Assembly: GCA_003260075.1 (NCBI GenBank)
Contig: QLIY01000760.1
Span: 1 to 64,000, forward strand
Length of the DNA stretch: 64,000 bases
Direction of reading: 5' to 3'
DNA from: Phallusia mammillata
Taxonomy: Eukaryota > Chordata > Ascidiacea > Phlebobranchia > Ascidiidae
Part shown: piece after piece, positions 11,201 to 22,060 of the stretch
Numbering within the stretch: the first letter of the stretch is position 1
Layout: each line of letters begins with the position of its first letter
Program-made: the position numbers and the translations under genes
The notes under the pieces: model-generated
What the model saw: only the letters and a program-made list of their open reading frames with translations
Database searches by the model: none
Told to the model about the DNA's origin: nothing

Positions 11201-12375
11201 AAGCCGATTCTACGGCGTTGTTTTTTTGGGGGGAACCTGGTGCAAACAGAAATTGGCCAAGGCTGTTTAAATAAGGCGAATTTTTGAAGGTTCAATGTAT
11301 ATGTGCCACCAGTTTTGACTTTGTGAATACAAAAATACATTTTGTATGACAGACAAAGGTGTAAGTCGGGCCTGGCTTTTTGGGTCGGGTTCAGGCTAAA
11401 GTTTAAATAAAACGTTTTAACTTCACATGAGTCTTAATTGCAACAACTTTTGGATTTTCTCTTATCAGACACAATCCTCGTTTGGGACTTTACATAAAAT
11501 ACATGCAAAGCATCATGGATTCATGGAGGGGGGGGGGCTGGCTATTTGGGTCGGGTTCAGGCTAAAGTTTCAATAAAACGTTTTAACTTCACATGAGTCT
11601 TAATTGCAACAACTTTTGGGTTTTCTCTTATCAGACACAATCCTGGTTTGGGACTTTACATAAAATACATGCAAAGCATCATGGATTCATGGACACGATA
11701 AATAACGGTTAAGAAAACTTTTCAACACAATACCTTGACCTATATTTGATGATTAAACAAAAACAAACCTACCATAAAAGTGTGTGATCATTGTGACTTC
11801 AATTTAAAGTATAAAATTCGTTGCGTTACGAACATAGCAAAATTTTGAAACACTGGCACTTAACGACCACGCGAGGGCGCCAAAGATCTAATCACAAACA
11901 ACACAATGTTTTTTACCAACCTTTCCAAGTCCCAAATCTGCAGGGGGTGTGACTTGATGCCGGAACTTCCAAGAAAGAATTCGCTGAAAAAATGGTAAGA
12001 TTATTAAACAAAATGATTTTGCTATACATGTTTATAAACTATGTTAAACACTACAATACACTGGGGGGGGGGCAACTTCCAAGAAAGAATTCGCTAAAAA
12101 ATGGTAAGATTATTAAAAAAAAGGATTTTGCTATACATGTTTATAAACTATGTTAAACACTACAATACACTTGCAACACCTTGCGATTATGGAACTCACT
12201 ATTTTTCGTTCACACAAACTTAGCAGGTTAGTGATAGTTAATTACGTTTATTTTGATTGAAACAGTATCTTCTGAAGGATTGCGCATAATTACAAGAAGC
12301 GGTCTACTATGTCCCAAACTAATGTAAAAAATATGAAAATTGGAATTATAACATCACATATAACATGAAACGCAA

Positions 12376-12457
<82 letters not shown>

Positions 12458-14096
12458 TATTTTCAAGTGAAGTTAAAACGAAATAAATTTATTCCGTAAA
12501 CCAATTGAAACGTTAAATTTTCATTGTGCAGTTTTAAGCACATACACAAATAGACAAATTTTCAACCCCCCCCCCAAAAAAAAATGCTGTCCCTAAAACA
12601 GTCTAAGTACATGCAACTTTGCGTTGCGTGGTCGACGGCAGAATGAGCAAAATACGCACAAAAATGCCGATCATCGATTTGTTGTATGTCATGTGGACAG
12701 AGATAGCAAGACGCAGAACAACATAGGGTGTCGGGTTACAGACAATTTCACCAAATCGCTCGACAAGTGGCTGAGGTCTTATCGAGTCGTTACAAGACGA
12801 TCGAGGCCGAAATAATGAACTCCGAGCTCCAGGATGAATTCGATTCGGTTTCCTTTCGAGTGTGTGACGTCATCAGGCGCGTTTTTTTTGCAGAAAACAG
12901 CAAAGTGTGACGTCACACGCCGGGGAATTCCCGACGCTAAAAAAGCTCGGAACTTTTTTTTGTGAATTTTTTTAGTTTACAAAAAAGAACGTTGCTTTTT
13001 CAAAGTGCATTGAAGAACTTAAAAAAATTAATTGGTGTGCACATTTTGTCAATGGACAGAACTGACCAATGCTGACTGCAGTCATTGGCACCGTTGAGCA
13101 AAGTTCTCTGTGTTTTTTTGAAGAAAACGTCCTTAAAATCGCCAAAGTCTGATGCATGTGTTGCAAGGTGTGTTGCGAGGCATAGCTCGTATGTAGTTTC
13201 AAAATCATAACCTGGTTTATGTGAGACACGATCTATCTCTCGTAAAAAGGTAAAAAAAACACACAAAATTAACAACAATGTAGACCGAATTGCGAATCAC
13301 TTCGCATGCAATTTGATGCCGAATATGGCTAAGAAACGTTTTCCCCAAAGCTCGTGTGCACGTTTGCGCAGTGACGAAGCCGCTAGACCACAGCACATAG
13401 TCGGACGATCAAATCAACGATAATAGACAAAATCGCATCCGACGGTAAAATCAGAGCAATCGAAAGTCAAAACGCGCCCCCCTTAGGCTTTGATCAGGGC
13501 AGCGGAGATTTGGCAAAGAGATGTGGTGAGAAAACACAACATAGCAACCATTTTTGTCGCTTTTAAGTTGCCAGTTCATGCGGTTTCCGATTGATTTTAG
13601 ACTATTAGAGTTTTTCACTTATGATTTATCTATGTCTTTTTGATATTACGTAACTACGCAATTTTGGGGGGGGGGCACAAAATTAACAACAATGTAGACC
13701 GAATTGTGAATCACTTCGCATGCAATTTGATGCCGAATATGGCTAAGAAACGTTTGGGGGGGGGGTCAAGTGAAGTTAAAATGAAATAAATTTATTCCGT
13801 AAACCAATTGAAACGTCAAATTTTCATTGCGCAGATTTAAGCACATACACAAATAGACAAATTTTCAACCCCCAAAAAATGCTGTCCCTAAAACAGCTTA
13901 AGTACATGCAACTTTGCGTTGCGTGGTCGACGGCAGAATGAGCAAAGGGGGGGGGGAACAAAGCGTATATAACTGTTACACACATGTCAGGCTTTGTGTT
14001 TCTGTTTAACTACTATTGCAGCTATTTTTAAACATATTTACACTTCAAAACATAAAAAAATTTACAGTCTATTTAACAATTTAAAACTATTTCAAA

Positions 14097-14158
<62 letters not shown>

Positions 14159-17100
14159 GTTTACTACACAAAGATCGCTTCAAAACCTAAACATACAATC
14201 GCTCACTAAGAAGAATTCCACAATAAAAGGCAAATAAACAAAAAAATAATAACCGAAAGTTAATTAGGGGCAACTACAAACTTGGAATCAGCGAAATTAA
14301 ACGCACAACTTCAGTTTTTAGAAGGACCACCTTGTAAAAAGGAATGAGAAAGGAGTTTTTACAATCGAACCTTCACTTAAGTGTGACGTGCTGCTGTTCA
14401 CCCACGCAATGTCACTAGGAAAAACACTTAACATTGTGGTTTATAAACTTAAAACCAAAAAGTAGCAACAACGTGTTTGTCATTCTTGTGGTAAAACAAG
14501 AATCGCTTCAAGTCATAAAAATACCTCATACCGGTCAGTCTTAAACACCGTGTGCAAAGTCTAACATCAGGCCATTTGTCAAGGTAAAGTGATAGGTTTG
14601 TACGGCTTTGTTTAACTTGATTTTGCATAAAGTTGAACACTTTGCTTACTCTCAGCATCAGTAATAAAAACATTTTAAAAAAGCAAACGTTATAATAAGC
14701 AAAATAAATTTATAAGCAAAATAAAGTGTAAAAACAATAGCACGTTTTAGTTTTGTAATATTTCTGCCTAAAACTATCCATTTTTTCTCCTTTTTTCACC
14801 ATCTATGAATAGCGACAAAGCTAGAAAAACCAACCGTTCATGAAGCCAGACGTTGCAGTGAGGATAATCGCTGATCACAAGTTATAACTAGTTTAATAAC
14901 CCAACTTATCTTATCTCGATTTCAATCAAGGTTTTTCGCTACAACGCATCACGATTACTGGTCGATCGTGATCGACTCAGACTTTCAGGTTTCGGCGAGA
15001 AAGTAACAACATGGTACACCGCGACAAAAACGATGGAAACGACCAGTCAACAAGGTCAAGCGGTTTTCGACCAAATTTCACACACAAATGTGCACACTTT
15101 TGCTTTTAAATTCTTAACGCACAGAAGTTTTCTTTCTAGATTGGCGGTTTTTGTTTTATTCTAGCACAGAAGCTTTCGCAATTAAGCAACATAGATTAGC
15201 AATGGGCTAGGATGTTTAAATGCGATTGTTATGAGCAAATCGTTTTAACGTTTTCACTTAAATTAAGCTAAATGATGTAGTATTAAAAATGTCCTTTAGT
15301 GCATTTTTGCTTGTGTGCTCGCAATATATCATTCATTGCTCTGAAGAAGCCCTACCGTTCTGGTGGGCGAAACGTCAGTAAAATATAGGTTCTTGAAAAA
15401 ACAACTAGTATTTCGTTTCGCATTACAACAGTTGAATGACAAATTTGTTAAATCATGTCATACTATTAGGAAAATGCTTCTACCAGGTGGTCTGTAAGTG
15501 TCACAAATTTTAGTTTAAAAAAGAGGACCGTTCTGGACTGGTCCAAAAACTTGGCGAGATTGTAAAAATGATGTCCGTTTTTACAAAGCAGTTGGAGCCA
15601 TTGCGTTGAGTTTGTCGCGGTTTAACGTGAAACCGGTTTGTGACTCAAGTTCGATTGCAAACAAGCAAAAGTTGAACGTGATGACATATACATTGATCAT
15701 TAACATTCAAATGGCAACTAATTTGCATGTTAGCGTCCCCAAATCGCGGTGTGCTTTCGTGCAATGTCGGTAACTCCCGTGAAAGTTATAGTCAAAACTC
15801 AGTGCCGGTCCGAAAACTCTTTCTCCTTACTCGCAGAGCGCAACAACTCGCAGTCTGCGTTCAAAGCGGCCACAACGCTTTCACAGACAAGGGCTCGTGG
15901 AACTGCAAACGCCGGGCGAAACTCTCTCGACAGCTAGTTTGTTTCAGGCCGCAGCCAACCGCTTACACACCGCGGATTTGCAAATACACAAGACGGGCGT
16001 GAAGCGACGTGGGTGGTACGTTGACATTGGAATCTAACTCAAGTGAATACAAACAGTGACACATTAGATAAGAGTGCATAATATGCACCAGAGTTGACTT
16101 TGGTACAAACGCATTCCAGTCAAGGCAACATCCCATATTATGTTTGCATGTGGTGATATTGTGTTATGGGGTATTTATCCAACAAACTTTGCCTCCATAT
16201 AGGTACAAACTAGGTATATTTTTGCTAAACTTACTCAATTAATTTGCGTTAAAACAGATTTATTTTGTACGCAAACCGCCTTGCAAAAAAACAAAAACAA
16301 CTGTTATTTTACTGTACCGTTTATAAGTATGGCAAACAACATGGATTTCACGTATTCATGGTGCATTCGAAGTCCTCAAAGACTTTTGGTTAAATTTCGA
16401 TGTAATCTAACTACTGGGCACAAATACTATACAGTTTAAGAGATAACAAACTTGCACGTAAGACTACAAGTTCGGCGGCGAGACAGAACTGCAGACTGTG
16501 GTTTAAGTAGGAAATCGGTGTCGGCTAATATCTATTGACACCTTGATCTTCTCATTGACATTATCGTGATCGGAAGTTCAATTAGTTCACTACGTACAGT
16601 AGTGGTGATCAAAGCAAAAGAAATAATAAACAAGGATAGAAGCGTTGGTTTTTGTAATCTCAAAGCGATGGACATCTTTGCTAAAAATGCTTTAGCAGAA
16701 ATGTTTGAAAAAAATCACGGTACTGTATGAATCCACGGTTTAATACTGCACAAAGCTTGTACAAATTTTGGAATTGCATTTTGAACTGTCATAGAAAACG
16801 TAGGGACCAACCAAAGAAAGAAAAAACACTTTTCAATTAAGCACCTGTTTGTGTTAGTTTTAACCTTTTGGGCTGTTTGTTTATAAATTACGCACATTGC
16901 TATTGTGAAAGTGGGGGGGGGGGGCTTTTCAATTAAGCACCTGTTTGTGTTAGTTTTAACCTTTTTGGGCTGTTTGTTTATAAATTACGCACATTGCTAT
17001 TGTGAAAGTGCGTCAGTTCTTTGCGGGATATTATAACTAGAACGTAAAATAACTCGATCAAAGTCCAAACGTTGGCATGACAACCAGTAGCGTTCAACAA

Positions 17101-17258
17101 CACTTTGTTGCGTCAGAATCGTACCTAAACCTCATCCTGATTTGGTGGCACGTCAGTGGGACGAAAATAAGAGTAAGATGTTTGAAGAATCGATTAAACG
17201 ATACCCTGACAAATCGGCAAGACCGCGCGTCATCTCTTAAAATCGCGTCGTCTTGGCA

Positions 17259-17303
<45 letters not shown>

Positions 17304-20300
17304 CGGATTCGCGCTTTCCAACCACTTGAGACGTCAGTTCGCGATTACCATACACAACGGTGGGAAACGCTAAAACGGCTAAAGTCCCCAATGTCAGAAA
17401 CGGTATTGCGCTAAACCAAAGACCCCAATGAGAATGATTTAAACCCAAGGCAAAAAAAGTTATGTACCTAGGAAATAATTGTACGCCAGGCCCATTAAAG
17501 GCGTGATACCGAATCAAGCCGGTACCCTAAGCATTCCCATATGGCAAGACACCGACTGGAAAAATCTAGCCTGCGGTGTGATTCGAACCCACGACAGAAG
17601 TCATTCCGGGACTCGCGCTTCACCAATTGGGCCACACAGGGTCAGTGGAGAATCCGTCGAAATAAACATAAGACTATTTGTTTAGTTTTTCAAATGTTAA
17701 ACAAACTTAAAAAAGTCAAGAAAATTTTTCTATGAAATCTACCATGGGGTAAAGAAGACATATTTTTTGATCATACCAACGTACGAATTAGCTTCTAACG
17801 AGTAACTTTCAACAAAATGTCATTAAAATATTTTTGAAGCATGCTGCAAAGCAGGGCAAAAGACGGACTTGCCAAAACCTGAACGGAAATAAGAAATGAA
17901 GCAAATACGTCTAACATAGGTCCGGAACAAGGCATTATTTCGTCATTTAAGTGTCTTGTCGTTTATCAGGTCACATACACTTTATGGTTATACCTATGAG
18001 ATGATCAGGCATTTGAAACGAAACCTTGAAAATAGGTCATAAGTAGTAGGAAATACCCAATATCCGGGACACGTTTCGTTTAAATAGCATCTCGTCAGGT
18101 CATATTATAAAGCGATATTTAACGAAAGTAACGATATTCCAGCTTTACAGCTTAATGGGAAGTGGAAGTGGGAAATTTTAAATGAGAAAAGCAAGATGGG
18201 CTTTCTTGGTAACAAAATCGAAAATAATAAAGGATGTGCGCGTAAGGCGTACGTATACTGCAGAATAAAGGATATGCACATTGTGTTTGTCCGGAAAATG
18301 GTTATGGACTCATAATATCAAGAATAGTTTCCTCGTAATGTAGGGGGGGGGGCAACAAAATCGAAAATAATAAAGGATGTGCGCGTAAGCCGTACGTACT
18401 GCAGAATAAAGGATATGCACATTGTGTTTGTCCGGAAAATGGTTCTGGACTCTAAAAATATCAAGAATAGTTTCCTCGTAATGTACGTAGAATAGAACAA
18501 ATCAACTAGCAACATTGCGTTTTACGACAATGTCACGTAAATCATCGGGGACACGACAAAAGTATTTTAAACTATATTTAAATCGCCTATTACGTGACCA
18601 TATAAATCACTATTACGAAATAAACCTGCAATTGGACAGCTTAGCAAATATATATCCCTTTTTTTCTTTGAAACACCTCGGTGTATTACCAACACTTGCG
18701 GGTGACAGGATACATCAAAATAAGCAGCATGACACGAATCATTATCGATGGTTGTGACGTAGTAGCTATGACAAGGTCAAAACATTTTTCCATTGTGATT
18801 AACGTCGAAGCAGAGCACACGAAAACGCGTTTCCGTTACAAAAAATACATGCTTGGTAACCCACTCCATATTGCACCGAACGGCATTTCAAGCACCGAGC
18901 CGAGTTTGAACAAGAAATGTCAGCGGTTTGAAAAAGATGTACATTTCCAGTGTTTGTGATTATTGTGTATGTTGTTTATGGATCGTCGGCAGTCAATCGC
19001 TGCGTCATGTTGATTCTAGCGCTCAGGATAAATCGATTGTAGTTAATTTGTTGAAGGTGTTTGAGTAAATGTCACGGCATTTGTGAATGAATATTTTTAT
19101 TGTGTTATCATTTAAACGCGTTGGCTGGACTGCACTGACGTCAAACGACATTAAGGTGAGAAAGAAATGACATTAAAGCATTACCAAATATCAGTACATG
19201 TGAAAAGGTTGTGCAAGCCAAACAGACTGTCAGTGGCGGTATTTGATCCCACTACCCAAAGACTTTTGTCAAAGTATACAAAAGAGTTTTATTCAGATGT
19301 ATATATCTACAGAGTTTTTTACTTGGTTTATTTTGTTGTGGTTAAAGCATTAACTGTTTATTTTATTTAGTATATAATTAGAAAAAGGCTGAGTTTCCCA
19401 ACGTTTGATCTTTACATTTTAAGGTAAATACAACTGATTTAAAAAAGAGGTTACTGGGTAACAGCATAAATTTTGTTGTATTTTTAGTTTATTTTCTGCA
19501 GTCAATCGAGAATTGCAAATACCAAAACGATTTTCTGTAAAATCATTATAAATAGGTTATGAAAACATCGGACGAATCGATCTAAAATGTCGAAGTAAAA
19601 GATCAAGGCCAAGACAAGAATAGGCAAGATAAGCGTTCTAGTCTCGCCGAAACCCAGAATAATTTTTATTTTAAACCAGGAGTATTTTGCTGCATAAAAA
19701 CTAATTTAACATATCTTCCCTACGTTTAATCAAGCATCAACAGAGGTTTCGCTTTAAAAACATGCTGTCAAGGTGGCTGTACAAAAAGTGTGAGAAACAT
19801 TGATTTAGAATTAGATAAAGGACTTTCACTTACGGTTTCACTGGATTCATCTCGAGAGAGCAAACTTTGTCACCGAACTTCACAGATGATAAACAAGTGA
19901 TGAACGATAAATCCTCAGCAATCTTCCATGCCTATGCAGTAGTCAAAACACAAATTTCAGAAACTAGTACAAAGCAGCGTATACTTCACCCCCACCAGCG
20001 AACAACATAACAACATGGCGACCATTTCTATTAAGCAAACTTTATAATTTAAGTTTAGTTCGCTCGGTACAGAAACCATAGATTCACGGTTGCGATGTAA
20101 CAATCAACAAGCCGAAAATAGCTGCGCAACGTTAAATAGTTATGAAGGGCAAAAACAGTGGAGGGCACAAATGATGGACGATGGCAAAAGCGCTGCAGCT
20201 ACACCACCTATGAAGTGCAATGTGATAGAAGCTCACAAAAAGTGGGCTGGGCACACGGAGAGTAAGCACGACTTCGGGGTAAATCTAACACTTACGAAGA

Positions 20301-22045
20301 GAGGCTTCAAAAAATTTAATGTCTAGTCTGACAAAACCAATGTTACAAATAGTTGCAAACAGATAAAAAGATAATCAGAATAAACACTGAAAATGTATAA
20401 CAAACAAACAACAATAGCAAACGAAATAAAAACACTTAAAACAATACCTTTAGACAGCCCCTGGAACCTGTTACAAGAGACTTTTCCCTAAAGTCTAAAG
20501 CAAAAATGTCAGAATGGTGAGAATTTAAATTCTTCCAACTTTCTTTTCCATTTGTTTTCTTCCAATAGATGTTTCCCTTGCTGAAAAAATTGATGCAGTA
20601 ATTATGTTAAACAAAAAAATAAAAGGTTGTTGTCAATGCAAACTTAGGTGGGTTTTGCTTCTTTACAACACAGTAGACTTAGCAACAAATCAAAGAATTT
20701 TTTTTGGCATTTAAATGATCAATAAAATATTTATAATTTATACAGTATCACAGTTGTTCAAAGAGTTTTTTAGCAATTTGGATTTTTACATTTTTTTGCA
20801 GATGCAGCAATAAAGTTTAGTAGCATTTCATATTATCCCATTCCACATCAGATGACTTTAAAAAAAGCAGGTTAAACATTGTGAAAACAACTTACCACCC
20901 AGCACCAATCATCATGTCATAATGCACACAAAACTTGTTAATATCGCAGCCTGGTTTGGGTTCGAACTTTGCATAGCTGTTGGCACATAATATAGATTTT
21001 CCTGATCGCCTCAGCTGTTGTTTCAGTTTCCAACTTTGAATTGATGAACCAGTGGAAAGAAAAAAGTAACTTTTGTCATCACTAAGTTGTGTCCATGGCA
21101 TGAAACTGTGAATATATTCATTAGAATTTGTTATACATGTACTGGTATTATGGGTCCCATAACTAAAGCATTGCAAATAATAAACTTCTAAACTTGGTAA
21201 GCATGTTTAAAAGAGTTAAAAAAAAATCTTTGCACATGCAACACACACACAAATAAATATTTGAAAGTGTTGGAAAGGACAACACACTTTTCATTAAAAT
21301 GTTGCAGTCGAAATTGATATCCTTGTCCCTTGCTCCACTTTCGAGATATTCTGCACAGATCTTTGATTTGAAATCTGTAAAATCATAACAACCAGATGTC
21401 AATAATAACAGAGGTAAACCCATCGAGCGACAACATGCCATATCATTTTTTTTCAAAAGTAAACTAACACCTATAAACAAGGTGGTAAAAAATCTATACA
21501 TGATATGAATTTTTAAGATAAAATAATCCTGTAAAGGGTAACATTTGTCATGGAGATTCTTTATGCACACTAATATATATCTTGGGTGTAACATAGTGGT
21601 TTAGTTGGAGATCATTCATTTGCTTGCAAAAACACAGTCCAGCAACATGTGAGCTGAATGTCAGCATACAAACCTATGAACATCTCAAACTGGTGTGTGA
21701 CAAGTGTATACATTTTTCACTGAATTTCAGAGTCTGTAAGATTCAAACTTGGCCTAAAATCCGGACAATAACCTTTTTCAACAATAATAAAGTAATACAC
21801 TAAAAAACCTTACCTTTTACTACAAACTGTTGTTAAATGTTCGCATAAAAAAAAACATTTTATTACCTCTCCATTGGAGAAACATTGATAAATTGTGCTT
21901 CTAAGTTTTTCCACAGAGTATTACATGATGCAAGCTTGAGAAACCTTCCACACACTGCAAATAGAATTGTTAGGTCGGCAATGTCCAACCACTGAAACAC
22001 AGAAATCCACAAATCATCAGGAAGATCTGTTACAATTTTTGCCAT
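8227..22045 (-). CDS. FBXW4: F-box/WD-repeat protein 4 (dactylin)
   Basis: Nine coding exons, minus strand, all phases consistent: 22045-21867, 21374-21288, 21105-20896, 20580-20448, 19931-19834, 11983-11921, 9904-9764, 9098-8957, 8340-8227; 388 residues (human about 410). Residues 8-52 are the F-box (LPDDLWISVFQWLDIADLTI), which recruits SKP1 in an SCF ubiquitin ligase. The rest forms degenerate WD40 blades that should bind the substrate; IWD (252-254), GYDTYIRLWD (289-298) and VVRLWD (338-343) are the clearest. FBXW4-specific stretches recognisable from vertebrates are MPWTQL, SGSCRHGVVRLWD and the C-terminal SSPVYSLQF. All introns are GT-AG; intron 5 (11984-19833) is 7.85 kb and by far the largest. 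The gene is next to FGF8/17/18, as in vertebrates. Loss of the locus in vertebrates is tied to limb defects, partly through FGF8 regulation. Confidence 0.95.
9615..9645. promoter_or_regulatory. Paired CRE-like palindromes in FBXW4 intron 7
   Basis: CTATGACGTCACAT occurs twice, with TGACGTCA at 9615-9622 and 9638-9645. TGACGTCA is the binding site of CREB/ATF factors. Function here is unproven. Confidence 0.35.
9941..10074. repeat. Duplicated about 60-bp arms around a G10 run
   Basis: 9941-9999 recurs at 10010-10074 with a small insertion. Ten G at 10000-10009. In FBXW4 intron 6. Confidence 0.85.
11022..11363. repeat. Duplicated about 165-bp arms around a G run
   Basis: 11022-11185 recurs at 11199-11363 with scattered substitutions; the G run is 11186-11196. 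In FBXW4 intron 6. Confidence 0.85.
11372..11693. repeat. Duplicated 156-bp arms around a G10 run
   Basis: 11372-11527 and 11538-11693 are nearly identical; ten G at 11528-11537. It directly follows the previous pair, in FBXW4 intron 6. Confidence 0.85.
11973..12172. repeat. Duplicated arms copying the 5' edge of FBXW4 exon 6
   Basis: 11974-12062 recurs at 12074-12172, with ten G (12063-12072) between. The right copy repeats about ten bases of exon 6 and its acceptor region (with one base lost: CGCTAAAAA against CGCTGAAAA, which destroys the acceptor). Only the left copy continues into the exon. Confidence 0.8.
12376..12456. repeat. G homopolymer, 81 nt
   Basis: Pure G on the plus strand, in FBXW4 intron 5; probable filler. 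Confidence 0.9.
12865..12915. promoter_or_regulatory. Two TGACGTCA palindromes
   Basis: CRE/ATF-type octamers at 12865-12872 and 12908-12915, 43 bp apart, both in a TGTGACGTCA context. Confidence 0.35.
13666..13956. repeat. Two copied blocks bounded by three G10 runs
   Basis: Runs of ten G at 13666-13675, 13756-13765 and 13947-13956 enclose a block that copies 13258-13341 and a block that copies 12464-12652. The native copy of a C10 homopolymer (12566-12575) has five C in the copied block, showing allelic or read-level variation. Confidence 0.85.
14100..14157. repeat. G homopolymer, 58 nt
   Basis: Plus-strand G run in FBXW4 intron 5; no coding meaning. Confidence 0.9.
15341..15380 (+). repeat. 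Repeat fragment with hammerhead-like motif
   Basis: Reads CTGAAGAAGCCC, loop, GGTGGGCGAAACGTC. CTGANGA and CGAAAC are the two conserved core strings of hammerhead ribozymes, joined here by a GCCC/GGGC stem that can extend through ACC/GGT. An extra A after CTGAAGA departs from the consensus, and no convincing stem III or I is visible. Similar strings are common in animal retroelements, so this may only be a retroelement relic. Confidence 0.3.
16829..17009. repeat. Duplicated 84-bp arms around a G run
   Basis: 16829-16912 recurs at 16925-17009 with one extra T; the G run is 16913-16924. In FBXW4 intron 5. Confidence 0.85.
17262..17303. repeat. G homopolymer, 42 nt
   Basis: Plus-strand G run in FBXW4 intron 5; no duplicated arms recognised. 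Confidence 0.9.
17486..17660 (-). mobile_element. tRNA-derived SINE, copy 1
   Basis: Read on the minus strand it begins with a tRNA-like head. The A box TGGCCCAATTGGTGAAGC is the complement of 17617-17634 and the B box GGGTTCGAATC is the complement of 17580-17590. A non-tRNA body (GCAGGCTAGATTTTTCCAG onward) ends near CCTGG at 17486. A second copy with the same body lies at 63324-63500, also on the minus strand. The A/B boxes form an internal RNA polymerase III promoter. It is not a functional tRNA gene. Confidence 0.75.
18211..18486. repeat. Duplicated about 132-bp arms around a G10 run
   Basis: 18211-18342 recurs at 18354-18486 with a few differences; ten G at 18343-18352. In FBXW4 intron 5. 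Confidence 0.85.
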
Positions 22046-22060
22046 TTTACCTGAAAATAA
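22046..22060 (-). promoter_or_regulatory. Acceptor five bases before the FBXW4 start codon
   Basis: On the minus strand TTTTATTTTCAG ends at 22051, followed by GTAAA and the ATG (22045-22043). An acceptor this close to the ATG fits a spliced-leader trans-splicing site, as used by many tunicate genes; a cis-spliced untranslated exon further upstream is the alternative. Confidence 0.5.

Larger units (their letters stand above)
11984..19833. other. Giant FBXW4 intron 5
   Basis: 7.85 kb without a recognisable coding exon on either strand. It holds G runs, duplicated blocks, a tRNA-derived SINE, a hammerhead-like motif and three TGACGTCA palindromes (12865, 12908, 19136). In vertebrates, FBXW4 introns carry FGF8 enhancers, so this is a natural place to look for regulatory DNA; that is inference. 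Confidence 0.6.

Noticed and set aside
17570-17645. Possible tRNA gene on the minus strand
   Set aside because: A and B boxes are present, but no complete cloverleaf, and the same tRNA-unrelated body follows in a second copy; it is a SINE head.
21163-21594. 143-codon minus-strand frame
   Set aside because: Part of it overlaps FBXW4 exon 2 (21374-21288) in a different frame; the FBXW4 frame fits exon phases and family alignment.
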